The translations under genes and the position numbers were made by a program. Below the pieces are notes generated by a model. It saw only the letters and a list, made by a program, of their open reading frames with translations, had not been told where the DNA came from and ran no database searches. From Hysterangium stoloniferum (lineage: Eukaryota > Basidiomycota > Agaricomycetes > Hysterangiales > Hysterangiaceae), in the NCBI GenBank assembly GCA_015178975.1, contig WHVD01000033.1:496001-560000 (forward strand): 64,000 nucleotides of DNA. The letters are read 5' to 3'. This document shows positions 47,001-56,280 of this stretch, in pieces (the stretch's first letter is position 1; each line of letters opens with the position of its first letter).

Positions 47001-49248
47001 TATGGATAAATGTTCATCCAGGAAATCGCAGATTGCGGATAGTTCCGTGGACGAGAGCGGGTAAATATGTCCTAGGGGTGGCTGGGCGCCATCTTCAAGA
47101 TCTATTTTTAAGTCGTATTCTCTATGAGGCGGAAGCCGGTCAGCTTTCCGCTTGCTAAAAACATCCGCGAAGTCATGATATTTCTCTGGGATGCCTTCTA
47201 GGTCAGCGGCTTGCTCAGATTCAGATACTGGGGTTGAAAAACGTCCAGTTGCTTCATCAATTTTTAAGTTGATAGTGAATGCCTGGGACCCATCCATTTT
47301 TGAAGCCCTAATAAAAGCTGCAGCATTAATCAGAGAAATGGACGGAGGTGCCGTGGGTTCTAGGGAAGCTATAGGTGCCGTAGGGATCACAGGAGTCCTC
47401 GAGACTGCAGGTGCTGGGAAGGCCATGGGTGCCGTGGAGGCTGAGACAGGCGCAGTTTCCTCGGTCGCCACGGGAGTCCGGAATGTTATACTGTTAGCTA
47501 TACAGTCAATCAACGGATTGTAGTGGGTAAGCCAGTTATGTCCTAGGACCACCGAGCAACTTGAGTCTAACTGGGTCACATAGAAAGTGACCAATTGAGA
47601 TGTTCCACAAGGGAAATTGATGGGAAAATCACAAGCTTGGGTAACAACCGAATTACTTGTGCCATCGAAGAGGCAGAGTGTGACGGGATTTATCGAATAA
47701 GTTGACAAAGAATTCTTTTGCGTGAATTTTGTATCTAAAAAACAATGAGTCGAGCCGGAATCTATAAGAGCTGAAAAAATGAATTTCGGAATCATATTAG
47801 ACATAAGTTTAACGAAAAATGAATCAGAATGTGAAAGAGTGGATGCGTTGAGGCGAGTGAACTCTTGAATGCATGGAGAGGCAACGCAACCCCTAGCCCA
47901 CGTGGAGTCCATGGGGTTGCTTACTCTTTTTTCGAATCGGCAGCCAGTTTGTCCTTTGACGGTGTTTCCGTGGAGGCTTTGGCTGATTGACCCTTTGAAG
48001 AGTTTGCTTTTGCCAGCAGACATTCCGGGACTCGATGACCGGGTTTCCCACACAAGAGACAGAGGTTGTTGTCCATACGACATTGTCTTTCTTGTGGAGT
48101 CAATTTGCCGTCGGGTCCGAGTTTGCCTGAGAGGTCGGGTTTTCCGGCTTGCTTGCCGGACTGTTGACCCTTGTTGTTGTCCTTATTGTCCTTATTCTTC
48201 TTGTTGTTGTTTGAAGACTTTTTATTGTTCCTCTTGTCGGATTGCGTGGAGGTCTGGTTGCTGGGTGACGAATTATTGTTATTGTGTTTGTCCTTGGACT
48301 TGTTTACTTTGTCCATGGATGTCTCGCGGGCAACTTCTGTGCGACATTCCCAATAACGTGTGTCCACGTTCTGAGCTTTGAGGCACATATGGGACAGGGT
48401 TTTTGGCTTGCCATCTTCTCCTTTCGAGACTTTGTCTTTAAGGTGGGACGGCAGACCGGCATAGAATTGGTGGCAGAGAGTGGGATCGCCCCACTGACAG
48501 CGAGCTGCAAGATTATTGAATTGGACGATGTAGTCCGTGATGCGCTGCATGTCCTTCATATGGAGATTTGTGGGCTATTCTCGGCTTCTCCTGTCAGGTC
48601 ATATGGGCCGAAGTTGGTTTCAAGCTCCTCAACAAAAGCCTCCCAATTTTCAAGCCAGAGCGGCTCTTCCTCGGAAATCCCGCTAAAAGCCAGTTCCAAC
48701 CATTTCAACACAGATCCCGACAAATATGACAGTGCGTAGTTCACTTTTCGGGAGTCCGTGGAGAATGCAGCGGCACGATCACGGAAGTTGAAGTGACATT
48801 GCATGAGGAAAGTAGAGAGTTTGTTTGGGTTGGAACCCGTGAAGGGTTCTGGAGCATTGACTTTTGACCGTGGAGGTTCTTGTTCCTTTTTCTTTCATTC
48901 TTCGAGCAGGTGCGTCATAAATTTATCTATAGTACCTGCTAAAAATTCAGAAGTAGGATCCCCCAAATGCGGTCGTTGAACAGGCGGAGGGTTTTCGAGA
49001 GGGTTGTCGACACCTTTGCCCTTGTCAGGGGCCACGGAATCGTCCTCGTGCTCGGATTCTTCCAGGTTTTCTGGGACTTCTTCGATCTGGGCTTCTTCCA
49101 TTGGTTCCGACTGGTTCGCAAGTGTCTGACTGGTATACAGAGTTAACGGGGAATGAAGAGTCAACGGTCCAGGTATTGATGACGGTGCGCGTGTACTTCT
49201 TCTTGGTGGCATAATGAAAACAATCTGCGAGTATTAGTCAGAGAATAC

Positions 49249-50058
49249 TGTTAGGATACACACACAGGCCGGGTTTCCGGAGAAACCCGTGGGATATCCG
49301 GTAGGACTTGGCTTCAGCTTATAGGCTGCGCCCTCGCTAGATCGTGTTGTCCAATTTCAAATGGACGGACGGGGATCCTGGGGAGTCCAGGTGGGGTTTG
49401 TGGGTCATAGGTCGTAAGTCGGGGTTTGTGGGTCGTAAGTTGAGTTGGTTGAGAGAGGTAGATGTGCCGGAGCCCGTGGGCTCCGACTAGTGCAAGCGAT
49501 GTGAATCAAGTAAGGTTTTTAGAGCGGAAAATGTTATTAGATTACTGGGGGGAATCTAAGCTAATTTTCTGACTGGATTGTATGTACAACATCTGCCAGT
49601 TTATATAGACCGTGGAATGCATGACATACCAAATCCAGTAATAATGAAACGAAACTAACAAACATAAAACAGGAATAGTAACCACCAAATTGGTGTTAGG
49701 AATGGGATGGAACGGAGCGGAGTCCGAATCGTGACAAAGCATAACCCATAACGGGAAACGGAGTGGGAGTGGAGTCCTAAATTGTGACAGGTCATTTGAC
49801 TAAAACGGGAATGGGGCTCGATTAGAGTGGTGACGGGATTCTAAGCGGGGACCGGTGACTGATGAAGATGGACATAGACAGAGACGGAGTCCGGGGGGAG
49901 TCCGGTGACTGATATGTGTCGTAATGAGGTCGAATGTAACTAGTCTTGACGTAATGGAGTCCGGGCGGGAAAACCTATAAACAGACGATTGGTGCTTGTA
50001 GCGCGTGGGGGTGTACGGGTTAGTGCCTGGAGTCTGGTGGGATTGTCCGGTCGTAACA
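49249..50058 (-). repeat. 5' LTR of element B (family Z)
   Basis: An 810-base LTR, TGTTAGGATAC to GGTCGTAACA on the plus strand. It contains the GACTTGGCTTCAGCTTAT box and an ATTACTGGGGGGAATCTAAG box found in all Z copies. Confidence 0.93.
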
Positions 50059-50743
50059 CATTCCCCCAACCTCCCAGACCCTATATCTGCTACATTAGCA
50101 TCAAATTGTACCTCCTAGTACACATCCTTCTAACCTCCCAGATTTCAGATGCTAGACCTCAGAGCCCTGCTCAAAACTCCTAGTCCACGCAAAATTACAA
50201 AAAATAATTCAGCTTGGCCACTTGTGGGACAACAAGCCTACTCACAAAAGTCAGTTTTCAGAACTTAAAGTCGAAAATAGTGGTCTTTATAATACCCATG
50301 GATGTGCTCAGAACATCATGTTTGATGTACAATAATCTGCAAGTCCATTATCAATAAACTACACTCCATATACTGCTGCCACTCCTCAGTATCTTCATTA
50401 GTCCCAATATCCTACTTTGCAGGTCCAAGTGGGGCACATTTATTTGTATTAAAAAGGTGTTTAATTTTTGTTTGGTATGTATGGATCCACTATGAGCTCT
50501 CAACAACATGTAAAATGGGCATGTTAGAACTCATATAGCATTGCATGTCATTGGTTTATTCAATGCTTGGCTGGGGGGTGCTTTACAGTAGCTTAGTCAT
50601 CAGCTTTATTTTAGTAAGGGCTTCACCCCCTCACCCAAATGAAAAACACATCATATATTTTTACAAGAGTATGGGTTATAGTACAGGTTTTCCCCCATAC
50701 CACTGTGGTAACTTGAAAATCCTATGGAGTATAAGGGTGTATG
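50059..50743. other. Pogo 5' region, no gene
   Basis: Non-coding sequence inside the pogo element beyond B. It includes the second copy of the direct repeat block (50523-50675). A run of similar GTATGGGGTGTATGGG phrases lies near 50720-50760, next to the terminal repeat. Confidence 0.5.
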
Positions 50744-50772
50744 GGGTGTATGGGATAAGAGATGTTTAACTG
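50744..50772 (-). repeat. Right terminal inverted repeat of the pogo element
   Basis: Reads CAGTTAAACATCTCTTATCC on the minus strand, an imperfect match to 18494-18513, followed by TA at 50773. Confidence 0.7.
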
Positions 50773-51137
50773 TATACACATATTTACTTATATTCTGTAC
50801 CAGCGCGGCACATACCTCAGTCGTTTACACCTGTACGGGGCCTGTGATTATAACGTTTGGTAGTTTACTTACAGTGTTGCAGGTACTAAATATAGTCGTT
50901 TACACTCGTCTGTGTCGACTGAGTGTTGTTACACCATCCGTGTTTGGACAGAACAGCATGTTCCAGGTTAGCACCCTCATGTTCCGATTTAGGCAGACCA
51001 GAAGTGCCCGATAAGGATTAGAGAAACGTGGGCTTTAAGCCAGCAGGTCATAACAGTGTTCAGACGCAGTTTCACCAGTATTTCAATCTCCGCAAGCGAC
51101 TCTATGATGTTTGCGTCCTGACCTTAGTTGGTGCACT

Positions 51138-51815
51138 ATGGCTCACTCTTTTCATATTGCAAAACTATCCAAGCGTATTTCAGCCAATTGGACATCCCAC
51201 TATGGGTTGTGTCAGGCCGCTGCGTTCCCAACCCGCCCCTTCTTAGCATTGCGTTTGTGTCTTTCTGAGATAGGATGTAAAAATCTATCTGCTGATTTTA
51301 ATCATATTCTTTTCCTGGTGTCGCGCCAAAAACCGCCTGGTGAAAATCCACAGCACTTCTTCACTCTCGGCTCCAAGTTTAACCAAAGGAGTAGGCTTCT
51401 CCGTGTTGAACCACCGCTGAATTCTGGCCACTTATCTCTTTACCTACACACATCCCCACACATCCCTGATGATTTGGGAAAAGCCAATATCCCCTCGCTA
51501 GCTCACCATTTAGATGAGGAAAGCTTTACTTTTTTCCGAGAGATAATGAGAGCCCATATGGATGAGTATCTTGAAAGTCATCATGGCGACTACTGGACGC
51601 GTGTCGATGAAGTCTCAAAAGAATATCTGAAGCCACGCTACGCCTGCGTGTTCGATAGCACGGTCCTAGAGGAGACCAGAATCCTTGCGAAGGAAGAGGT
51701 CAAAACATTAACGGAGAAGCCTTCAATATACGAAGAGATGGCAATATTTCAACAGTATGCTACCTACAGATATGATGGCATAGTCCTTTCGGCTAATCTT
51801 TTTTTTTTTTTTTGA
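51138..51815 (+). CDS. Uncharacterised N-terminal reading, probably part of the HAD-kinase gene
   Basis: It starts at ATG 51138 (MAHSFHIAKLSKRISANW) after a TTAG at about 51125 that could also be an intron acceptor. It runs about 215 residues, well composed and without repeats: LALRLCLSEIGCKNLSADF, LYLHTSPHIPDDLG, LDEESFTFFREIMRAHMDEY, YLKPRYACVFDSTVLEETRI, YEEMAIFQQYATYRYDGIVL. I recognise no domain. It ends at a run of about 15 T residues (51798-51814), where its frame does not connect directly to the next exon-like segment. A small intron, a poly-T length difference or a separate gene are all possible. Same strand and tight spacing suggest it is the 5' part of the gene that follows. Confidence 0.5.
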   Translation: MAHSFHIAKLSKRISANWTSHYGLCQAAAFPTRPFLALRLCLSEIGCKNLSADFNHILFLVSRQKPPGENPQHFFTLGSKFNQRSRLLRVEPPLNSGHLSLYLHTSPHIPDDLGKANIPSLAHHLDEESFTFFREIMRAHMDEYLESHHGDYWTRVDEVSKEYLKPRYACVFDSTVLEETRILAKEEVKTLTEKPSIYEEMAIFQQYATYRYDGIVLSANLFFFF

Positions 51816-54148
51816 GGTTGTGTGCTGATTATTCTTGGGGTGGGGTGGGCAATACGATCATATGGGCTTCCAATCACTGCCAGGTATGCTTTGGTATTGT
51901 CATCAGGTGTTATCTCACGCCTGCTATAGTATTATGTAGAAAATGGCTTTCCTCGAACGTCACCGATGCTGCCGATATCTGTGTACACCGGACTGTACCC
52001 TACATTCTATGCTGATTTCAAAAAGAACGCATTGATTTTGCAGTCCATGGTGATCCCCCACAACGGCGACCCGCGTGTTCCCAAAGATGACAATGATTTG
52101 GCACCGTTCGATTGGGACTGGGATGAGGGACCTGACGACGACTTGGAGGATGTTCCACCTAACCAACCTGCAGTCTCGGCCTCTGACATTAAGGTTATTG
52201 CCTTTGATTTGTTGGGGACGCTTCTTGTAAGTAAACCTATTGTTGTGGAAGTGAAGGGGACTGAACGTTCTTTAGAATCGTCGGTCATCTTTAGAAAGGG
52301 GGTTGCGCATGCTCGTACCTGAAGATATAGCCAGTGATACCCTAATGGCCCATTACATTGAGTGTGAATCCCTTCGGTACTTAGTTAACAAAGCCGCTTC
52401 TTACGACGATATCGTTTACAACGCGCTGAAGGAAATGTCAGTTCGTCTTGAAATTGACGTTGACGACAAATTGTTGCAAGACACAACCAGAACTATCCTG
52501 AAAATCAGCTTCTATCCTGACGCCCTAGGGGTGATAAAATCTCTGCATCATCGTGGTTATGTGGTGGTTGGACTCCCGCTTCCCTTGCAGAGTGTCTACT
52601 CTCTTCCTGAATTTCCACCCGAGCTTCTGACAGATATTTCTTATCAGACGGTAGACAGTCTGGAAGGCTTATTTTTGCCAACACCCTCAGTCTTTCCTGC
52701 GCTCCATCAACGGTGTCAAGTTTCCTACAGAGACATCCAGCCTGCGCAGATCCTCGTGGTCACAGCAAGCTCTTTCCGAACCGTCGAGCCTGCAACAGCA
52801 GCAGGGTTCCCGACTGTCTTGCTCCCAACCAGTGAAGTATGTGAACCTGAAGTCGATACCTCACGGTGGGAACCTACGATATATTCGGATGACTTGTTAG
52901 ATCTATGCAACACGTTAGAAGCATCATCATCACATATTTCTGCGGAGCCGGCCGAACTTGAGCCCCCTCATAGTAGAGAATTTCGAGTGCACACATTTTT
53001 CCAAGCTTTGTATCATCTTGGCAGCGGTAGCAGCGGTTCGTATAATTGATTTATTATTGTTTGCTCCATGCTAACGAATGCTTTTACTATTTCAGGGCAG
53101 GTCTACGCAGGATACCATGTCCTTTCTGGAAACCATGTTGCAATGAAAATGGAGACACCAGAGGACAAATCCGACGAGAAGTATACAGTCCCATATGAAG
53201 CTCAGGTATACAAAGTCTTTGGCAGTCATCCCGGGGTTCCTCGGATCAGGTGGGCCGGTCCGGATGGTAATGTACATGCCTTGATTATGGATAGGGTTGG
53301 ACCGACACTGGAGCATCTCCGGAGGTTATGTCGAGGTACATTCACACACAGAACGGTCACAATGCTTGCTCTGCAAATGGTTAGTCCATTTGTCCTCTGA
53401 AGTTACAGTCATAATGTCTGATATTATTCCTTTCTTTAGCTAGAAAGGGTCGAATTCGCCCACTCCCGTGGCATTATTATTCGTGACATCAAACCCCAAA
53501 ACTTCGCCATGGGAACCAAGAGCTGTGCCCATGTTGTTCAAATATTTGATTTCGGACATTCGAAGCTTTATCTCGACCCATCGACTGGGGACCATATCCC
53601 GTATCGTGAAGGCCGAGGGCCCATAGGGACGCCTCGTTTCTCCAGTTATAACGTGCATTTTGGCAGAGGTTTGTTGCGTCTTCTAAGTCAAGAGACATTA
53701 CATAAAGCTACTATTGGGTTTTACAGAATCTAGCCGACGCGATGACATGGAAGCAGTCGGCAATACATTGCTTTATTTTTTTCACGGGTCATTGCCTTGG
53801 CAAGGTACAAATGCAGAACGTCCCCAAGATTATCTCCTCCTAGGGGAAATGAAAGGAGGACAGTCGTTCGACGATTTCCTTTCTCGTTCGCCTCCCGAGT
53901 TTAAAACGTATTATAATCATTGCCGCAGTCTAGGATTCGAAGATAAACCCGACTATATTTTCCTCAAAGGGCTCTTCCAAAACAGAATGGCTAAAGAAAG
54001 ATGGGCAGATAATGGGCATTTCGACTGGTTTATTGGGCGGTCATTAAAGAGGGGCACGCTTCTTCTTGATGAATACAAAGCTGACATCAAATTTGCCGAA
54101 ACGGATTATGGGTGGATTAGAAATTTTGATTACTCCCCCAGTATCTAA
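51816..54148 (+). CDS. HAD-like domain fused to casein-kinase-1-type kinase
   Basis: Exons: about 51816-51883, 51930-52226, 52276-53035, 53096-53379, 53440-53668 and 53727-54148 (ending FDYSPSI). All five introns (46-60 bases, GT/AG) keep frame. 51930-52226 ends in KVIAFDLLGTLL, the motif I of haloacid-dehalogenase-type hydrolases. The next exon continues with a HAD-like cap and core (RMLVPEDIASDTLMAHYIEC, YPDALGVIKSLHHRGYVVVG, ILVVTASSFRTVEPATAAGF), then YHLGSGSSG, which splices in frame into QVYAGYHVLSGNHVAMKME. That gives a complete kinase glycine loop and lysine. The rest is CK1-like: GIIIRDIKPQNFAMG, FDFGHSKLY, GTPRFSSYN, SRRDDMEAVGN, GSLPWQG. Kinase catalytic residues K, D, N and DFG are present (HRD reads IRD). 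HAD motifs II-IV look degenerate, so that half may be a regulatory pseudo-enzyme. The true start is unresolved. Confidence 0.82.
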
Positions 54149-54419
54149 TTTCACTACAGCTCTGTTTACCCCACCCCTTCCCGACCTTGTTCTACTACCA
54201 ATATGCGGTTCTCCTCACTTTCTCGAATTTCAATCCATGCCATGGTTACTGAATGGCTTGATATGGCACTCCTCAATCAATATAATACATCATTTAACTC
54301 CCTGTGTCTCCTATCTGTGTATTCTTACTTCTTACTTCCTAAGCAGCAATTGGGGAATCAACTGATCAGTGAATGTGAAAATGCACTATTAGTGTATATG
54401 CTCAAATATTTTGGTGAAA
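54149..54419. other. 3' flank of the HAD-kinase gene
   Basis: Contains the presumed 3' untranslated region. An AATATAATAC stretch near 54285 could serve as a poly(A) signal. No gene is seen. Confidence 0.4.
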
Positions 54420-54700
54420 CTCCCTGCCATTGTTTATACCATCCTCTAGGAGGGACCTTCAATTCTCAGAGGCTGGCTGAAGTTTTGGAAGGACCATCTG
54501 TTCTTCCTTGCAACATGTGTCAAATTTTGGATGTGTCAGAGAGCTACTTGACAGATGCTCATCCATCTAGTGAAAGGCTCCACAGTCTGAACACTGTATA
54601 GCCATAGGTTCCAAGTCATGTTTCACAATTATGTCTTCTATGACTGGTTGCTGTCCAATGGTAATTGTTGAGCAAAAGAGGGACCACCTTGGTTGCTCCC
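54420..54700 (-). pseudogene. Helitron remnant (N-terminal helicase-like region)
   Basis: The minus strand reads HDLEPMAIQCSDCGAFH, a stop, then MDEHLSS. After a frameshift it reads HPKFDTCCKEEQMVLPKL, then SLLEDG. This is the order seen at the start of fungal Helitron Rep/helicase proteins (CX2CGA-HW--E, then F--CC--G-V-LP, then a leucine pair). Only this short piece survives, with stops and a frameshift. Confidence 0.55.
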
Positions 54701-55194
54701 ATTGGCTCTGTGTTAAGGCAAGACTAACAAGGCTACCAAAACACAAAGAAACAAGAGAGAGAGGGCAAGATAAGGAGTAGGAGAATAGAAGTTCTAATAA
54801 CTTGAGAATGTCACACTCATATTTAGTGGAAATTCTAAGAGATTGAAACTAGGGTCTAACTATGTACATGTTAGGGTATTCATACTAAAGGGAAAATTAA
54901 ATAAAGTTATTATTGAAGGTTCAAACCTTAGAAGAAAATTAAAATAAAGTTAAAGTTTTACATTTGTCTCATGTCCAATGTTTTGGTAATTCTCAATAAA
55001 TGCTTTATAACCTACCAAATAAATTTTCTAAAATAGTGAACATATTCTCACATATACCTTAGCATACTAGCTTTGGTATACCCAAATATTACATAATATA
55101 GATGGATATTGGTGTCACAGTGAATATTAAAAAATGACCAGTCATTGAAACAGTTTTGCAACCGCTCTTTTTGAATCAGATATCTTGTTATTCT
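54701..55194. other. AT-rich stretch, no gene
   Basis: No coding sequence or repeat family was recognised. Near 55110-55185 a CAGTGAATATT... GAAACAGTTTTGCAACC stretch may be a decayed Tc1 terminal repeat belonging to the remnant at 55195. Confidence 0.3.
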
Positions 55195-55975
55195 AGTACT
55201 TTGTATGGCCTCCCTTAGCCTTTATTACAGCATCAAGTCTTCTGGGCATACTTTCTATCAGCTTCTGACACTTATTGTGAGAGGTACAGCAAAATATACT
55301 GAGGAAATATAGTCTGGATGAGCTCATACTATATTTCCTTTATTATTTCTACTTTCTCTCTATTTTATTATACATACACTTATAATTAGTTTGACGACCT
55401 ATGTATGTGGTACATCAACTCTTGTGGGTGCATATACACCAGGCTTATGTATTCTAGCGCCCGTAGTTAAAACTCAGACACTTTTTACCCCACAACCACC
55501 ACTTACCCAGACACCCAGTTAGTGTCCTGTAAGTTGTGATTGGGGTATCGTCTCAACCGTCATGGACGGGCTTCAACTATCTACACAATCTGAGTTTCAA
55601 ACTGTGCCAGTTGAAACTCCACCTATATCTCAATCCGTGCAGACCACATCCATGCTGCTCTATTATTCAACTCTTGTTATTCTTTCTACACTCGAGCAGT
55701 CATTCGGAATTGCACATAACGGTCGATTCCCTTTATTCATCTTAGCTATCTACTCTACCTTAGATAGTTACTTCACTCAAGTGTATTGAACTAAGTAGTC
55801 AATACTCATTCAGCATGTATTAGACTTAGACAGTCAATACAACTATGTGTCGTACCTAAACGGTCGATATTCTTCGTATATAGAATGGTTAGAACTTCCA
55901 CCACTCTCCACACTTCTGAGGCTCAATCTTTGGCCATTCCACTTCCACCCTCTCCCATAACTCCCAAACTCCCTT
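55195..55975 (-). pseudogene. Tc1-like transposase C-terminus, interrupted
   Basis: On the minus strand 55195-55275 encodes KLIESMPRRLDAVIKAKGG, the C-terminal signature also seen in the Tc1 elements at 20386 and 56062. The upstream residues resume at 55913-55975 beyond a solo LTR. Further upstream is displaced by a family Y LTR that begins at 55976. Confidence 0.65.
55276..55912 (+). mobile_element. Solo LTR, family Y
   Basis: A 637-base copy flanked by CTTAT (55271-55275) and CTTCT (55913-55917), one mismatch. It interrupts the Tc1 C-terminus. Confidence 0.88.
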
Positions 55976-56280
55976 TGTGAAGAGTGGTGGAAGTTCTAAC
56001 CATTCTATATATGAAGAATATCAACTGTTTAGGTATGACATGACAATGTATTGACTATCTACAGTGAGGGACAAAACCCTTCCAATGATTTTTTTAGTTG
56101 TGCAAAGATCCTTGAATAACTCAAGAACTACTGTAGATACAGACCTGAAATTTGGGGGTTGGTTAGGTCTATATGTTATCTATATGCCCTTAAAATATTA
56201 TGACATAAGCATTAGTATTTCCCACACTATAAACAAAACACTAATAAAATCACATTGGAAGGGTTTTGTCCTTGGTATAA

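Larger units (their letters stand above)
42049..50058 (-). mobile_element. Gypsy element B (family Z LTRs) with an antisense gene
   Basis: An 8.0-kb element with LTRs 49249-50058 (5') and 42049-42865 (3') and CATTC at 42044-42048 and 50059-50063. Parts on the minus strand: gag (about 49212-47920, zinc knuckle CLLCGKPGHRVPEC near 48050); protease-like LIDSGSTHCFLD (near 47750); reverse transcriptase (about 47200-46450, IVYLDDILI near 46610); RNase H (46250-45900); integrase (45550-44700, DFIEHLPD, SDRGSEF, HHPEGDGQT); and a C-terminal chromodomain-like segment (KLLYLVKWAGYEGTDEETSW, near 44360). Between pol and the 3' LTR lies a gene in the opposite sense (43076-44046). LTRs differ by a few percent. 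Mostly whole in layout, with several breaks (roughly five to eight). Confidence 0.93.
18494..50772 (-). mobile_element. Pogo/Tigger DNA transposon, swollen to 32 kb by nested insertions
   Basis: The left end reads CAGTCGAACCTCTCTTTTCC and the right end, reverse complemented, reads CAGTTAAACATCTCTTATCC. Each is bounded by TA (18492-18493 and 50773-50774). Between them the minus strand carries pogo-type pieces in correct order: N-terminal DNA-binding segments at 40887-41290, DDE core at 22000-22740, C-terminal tail at 20010-20380 and 18650-18960. Removing the inserted elements (18963-20014, 20386-21990, 23783-40891, 42049-50063) leaves about 4.5 kb, of which about 1 kb (22741-23782) is further LTR debris. 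The transposase is broken. Pogo elements insert at TA by a DDE transposase with a CENP-B-type DNA-binding domain. The ends are diverged, so this is an old insertion. Confidence 0.75.

Noticed and set aside
51816-53035. HAD domain as a separate upstream gene
   Set aside because: The exon ending at 53035 encodes the start of the kinase glycine loop and is completed only by the exon at 53096, so a separate gene would leave both halves incomplete.
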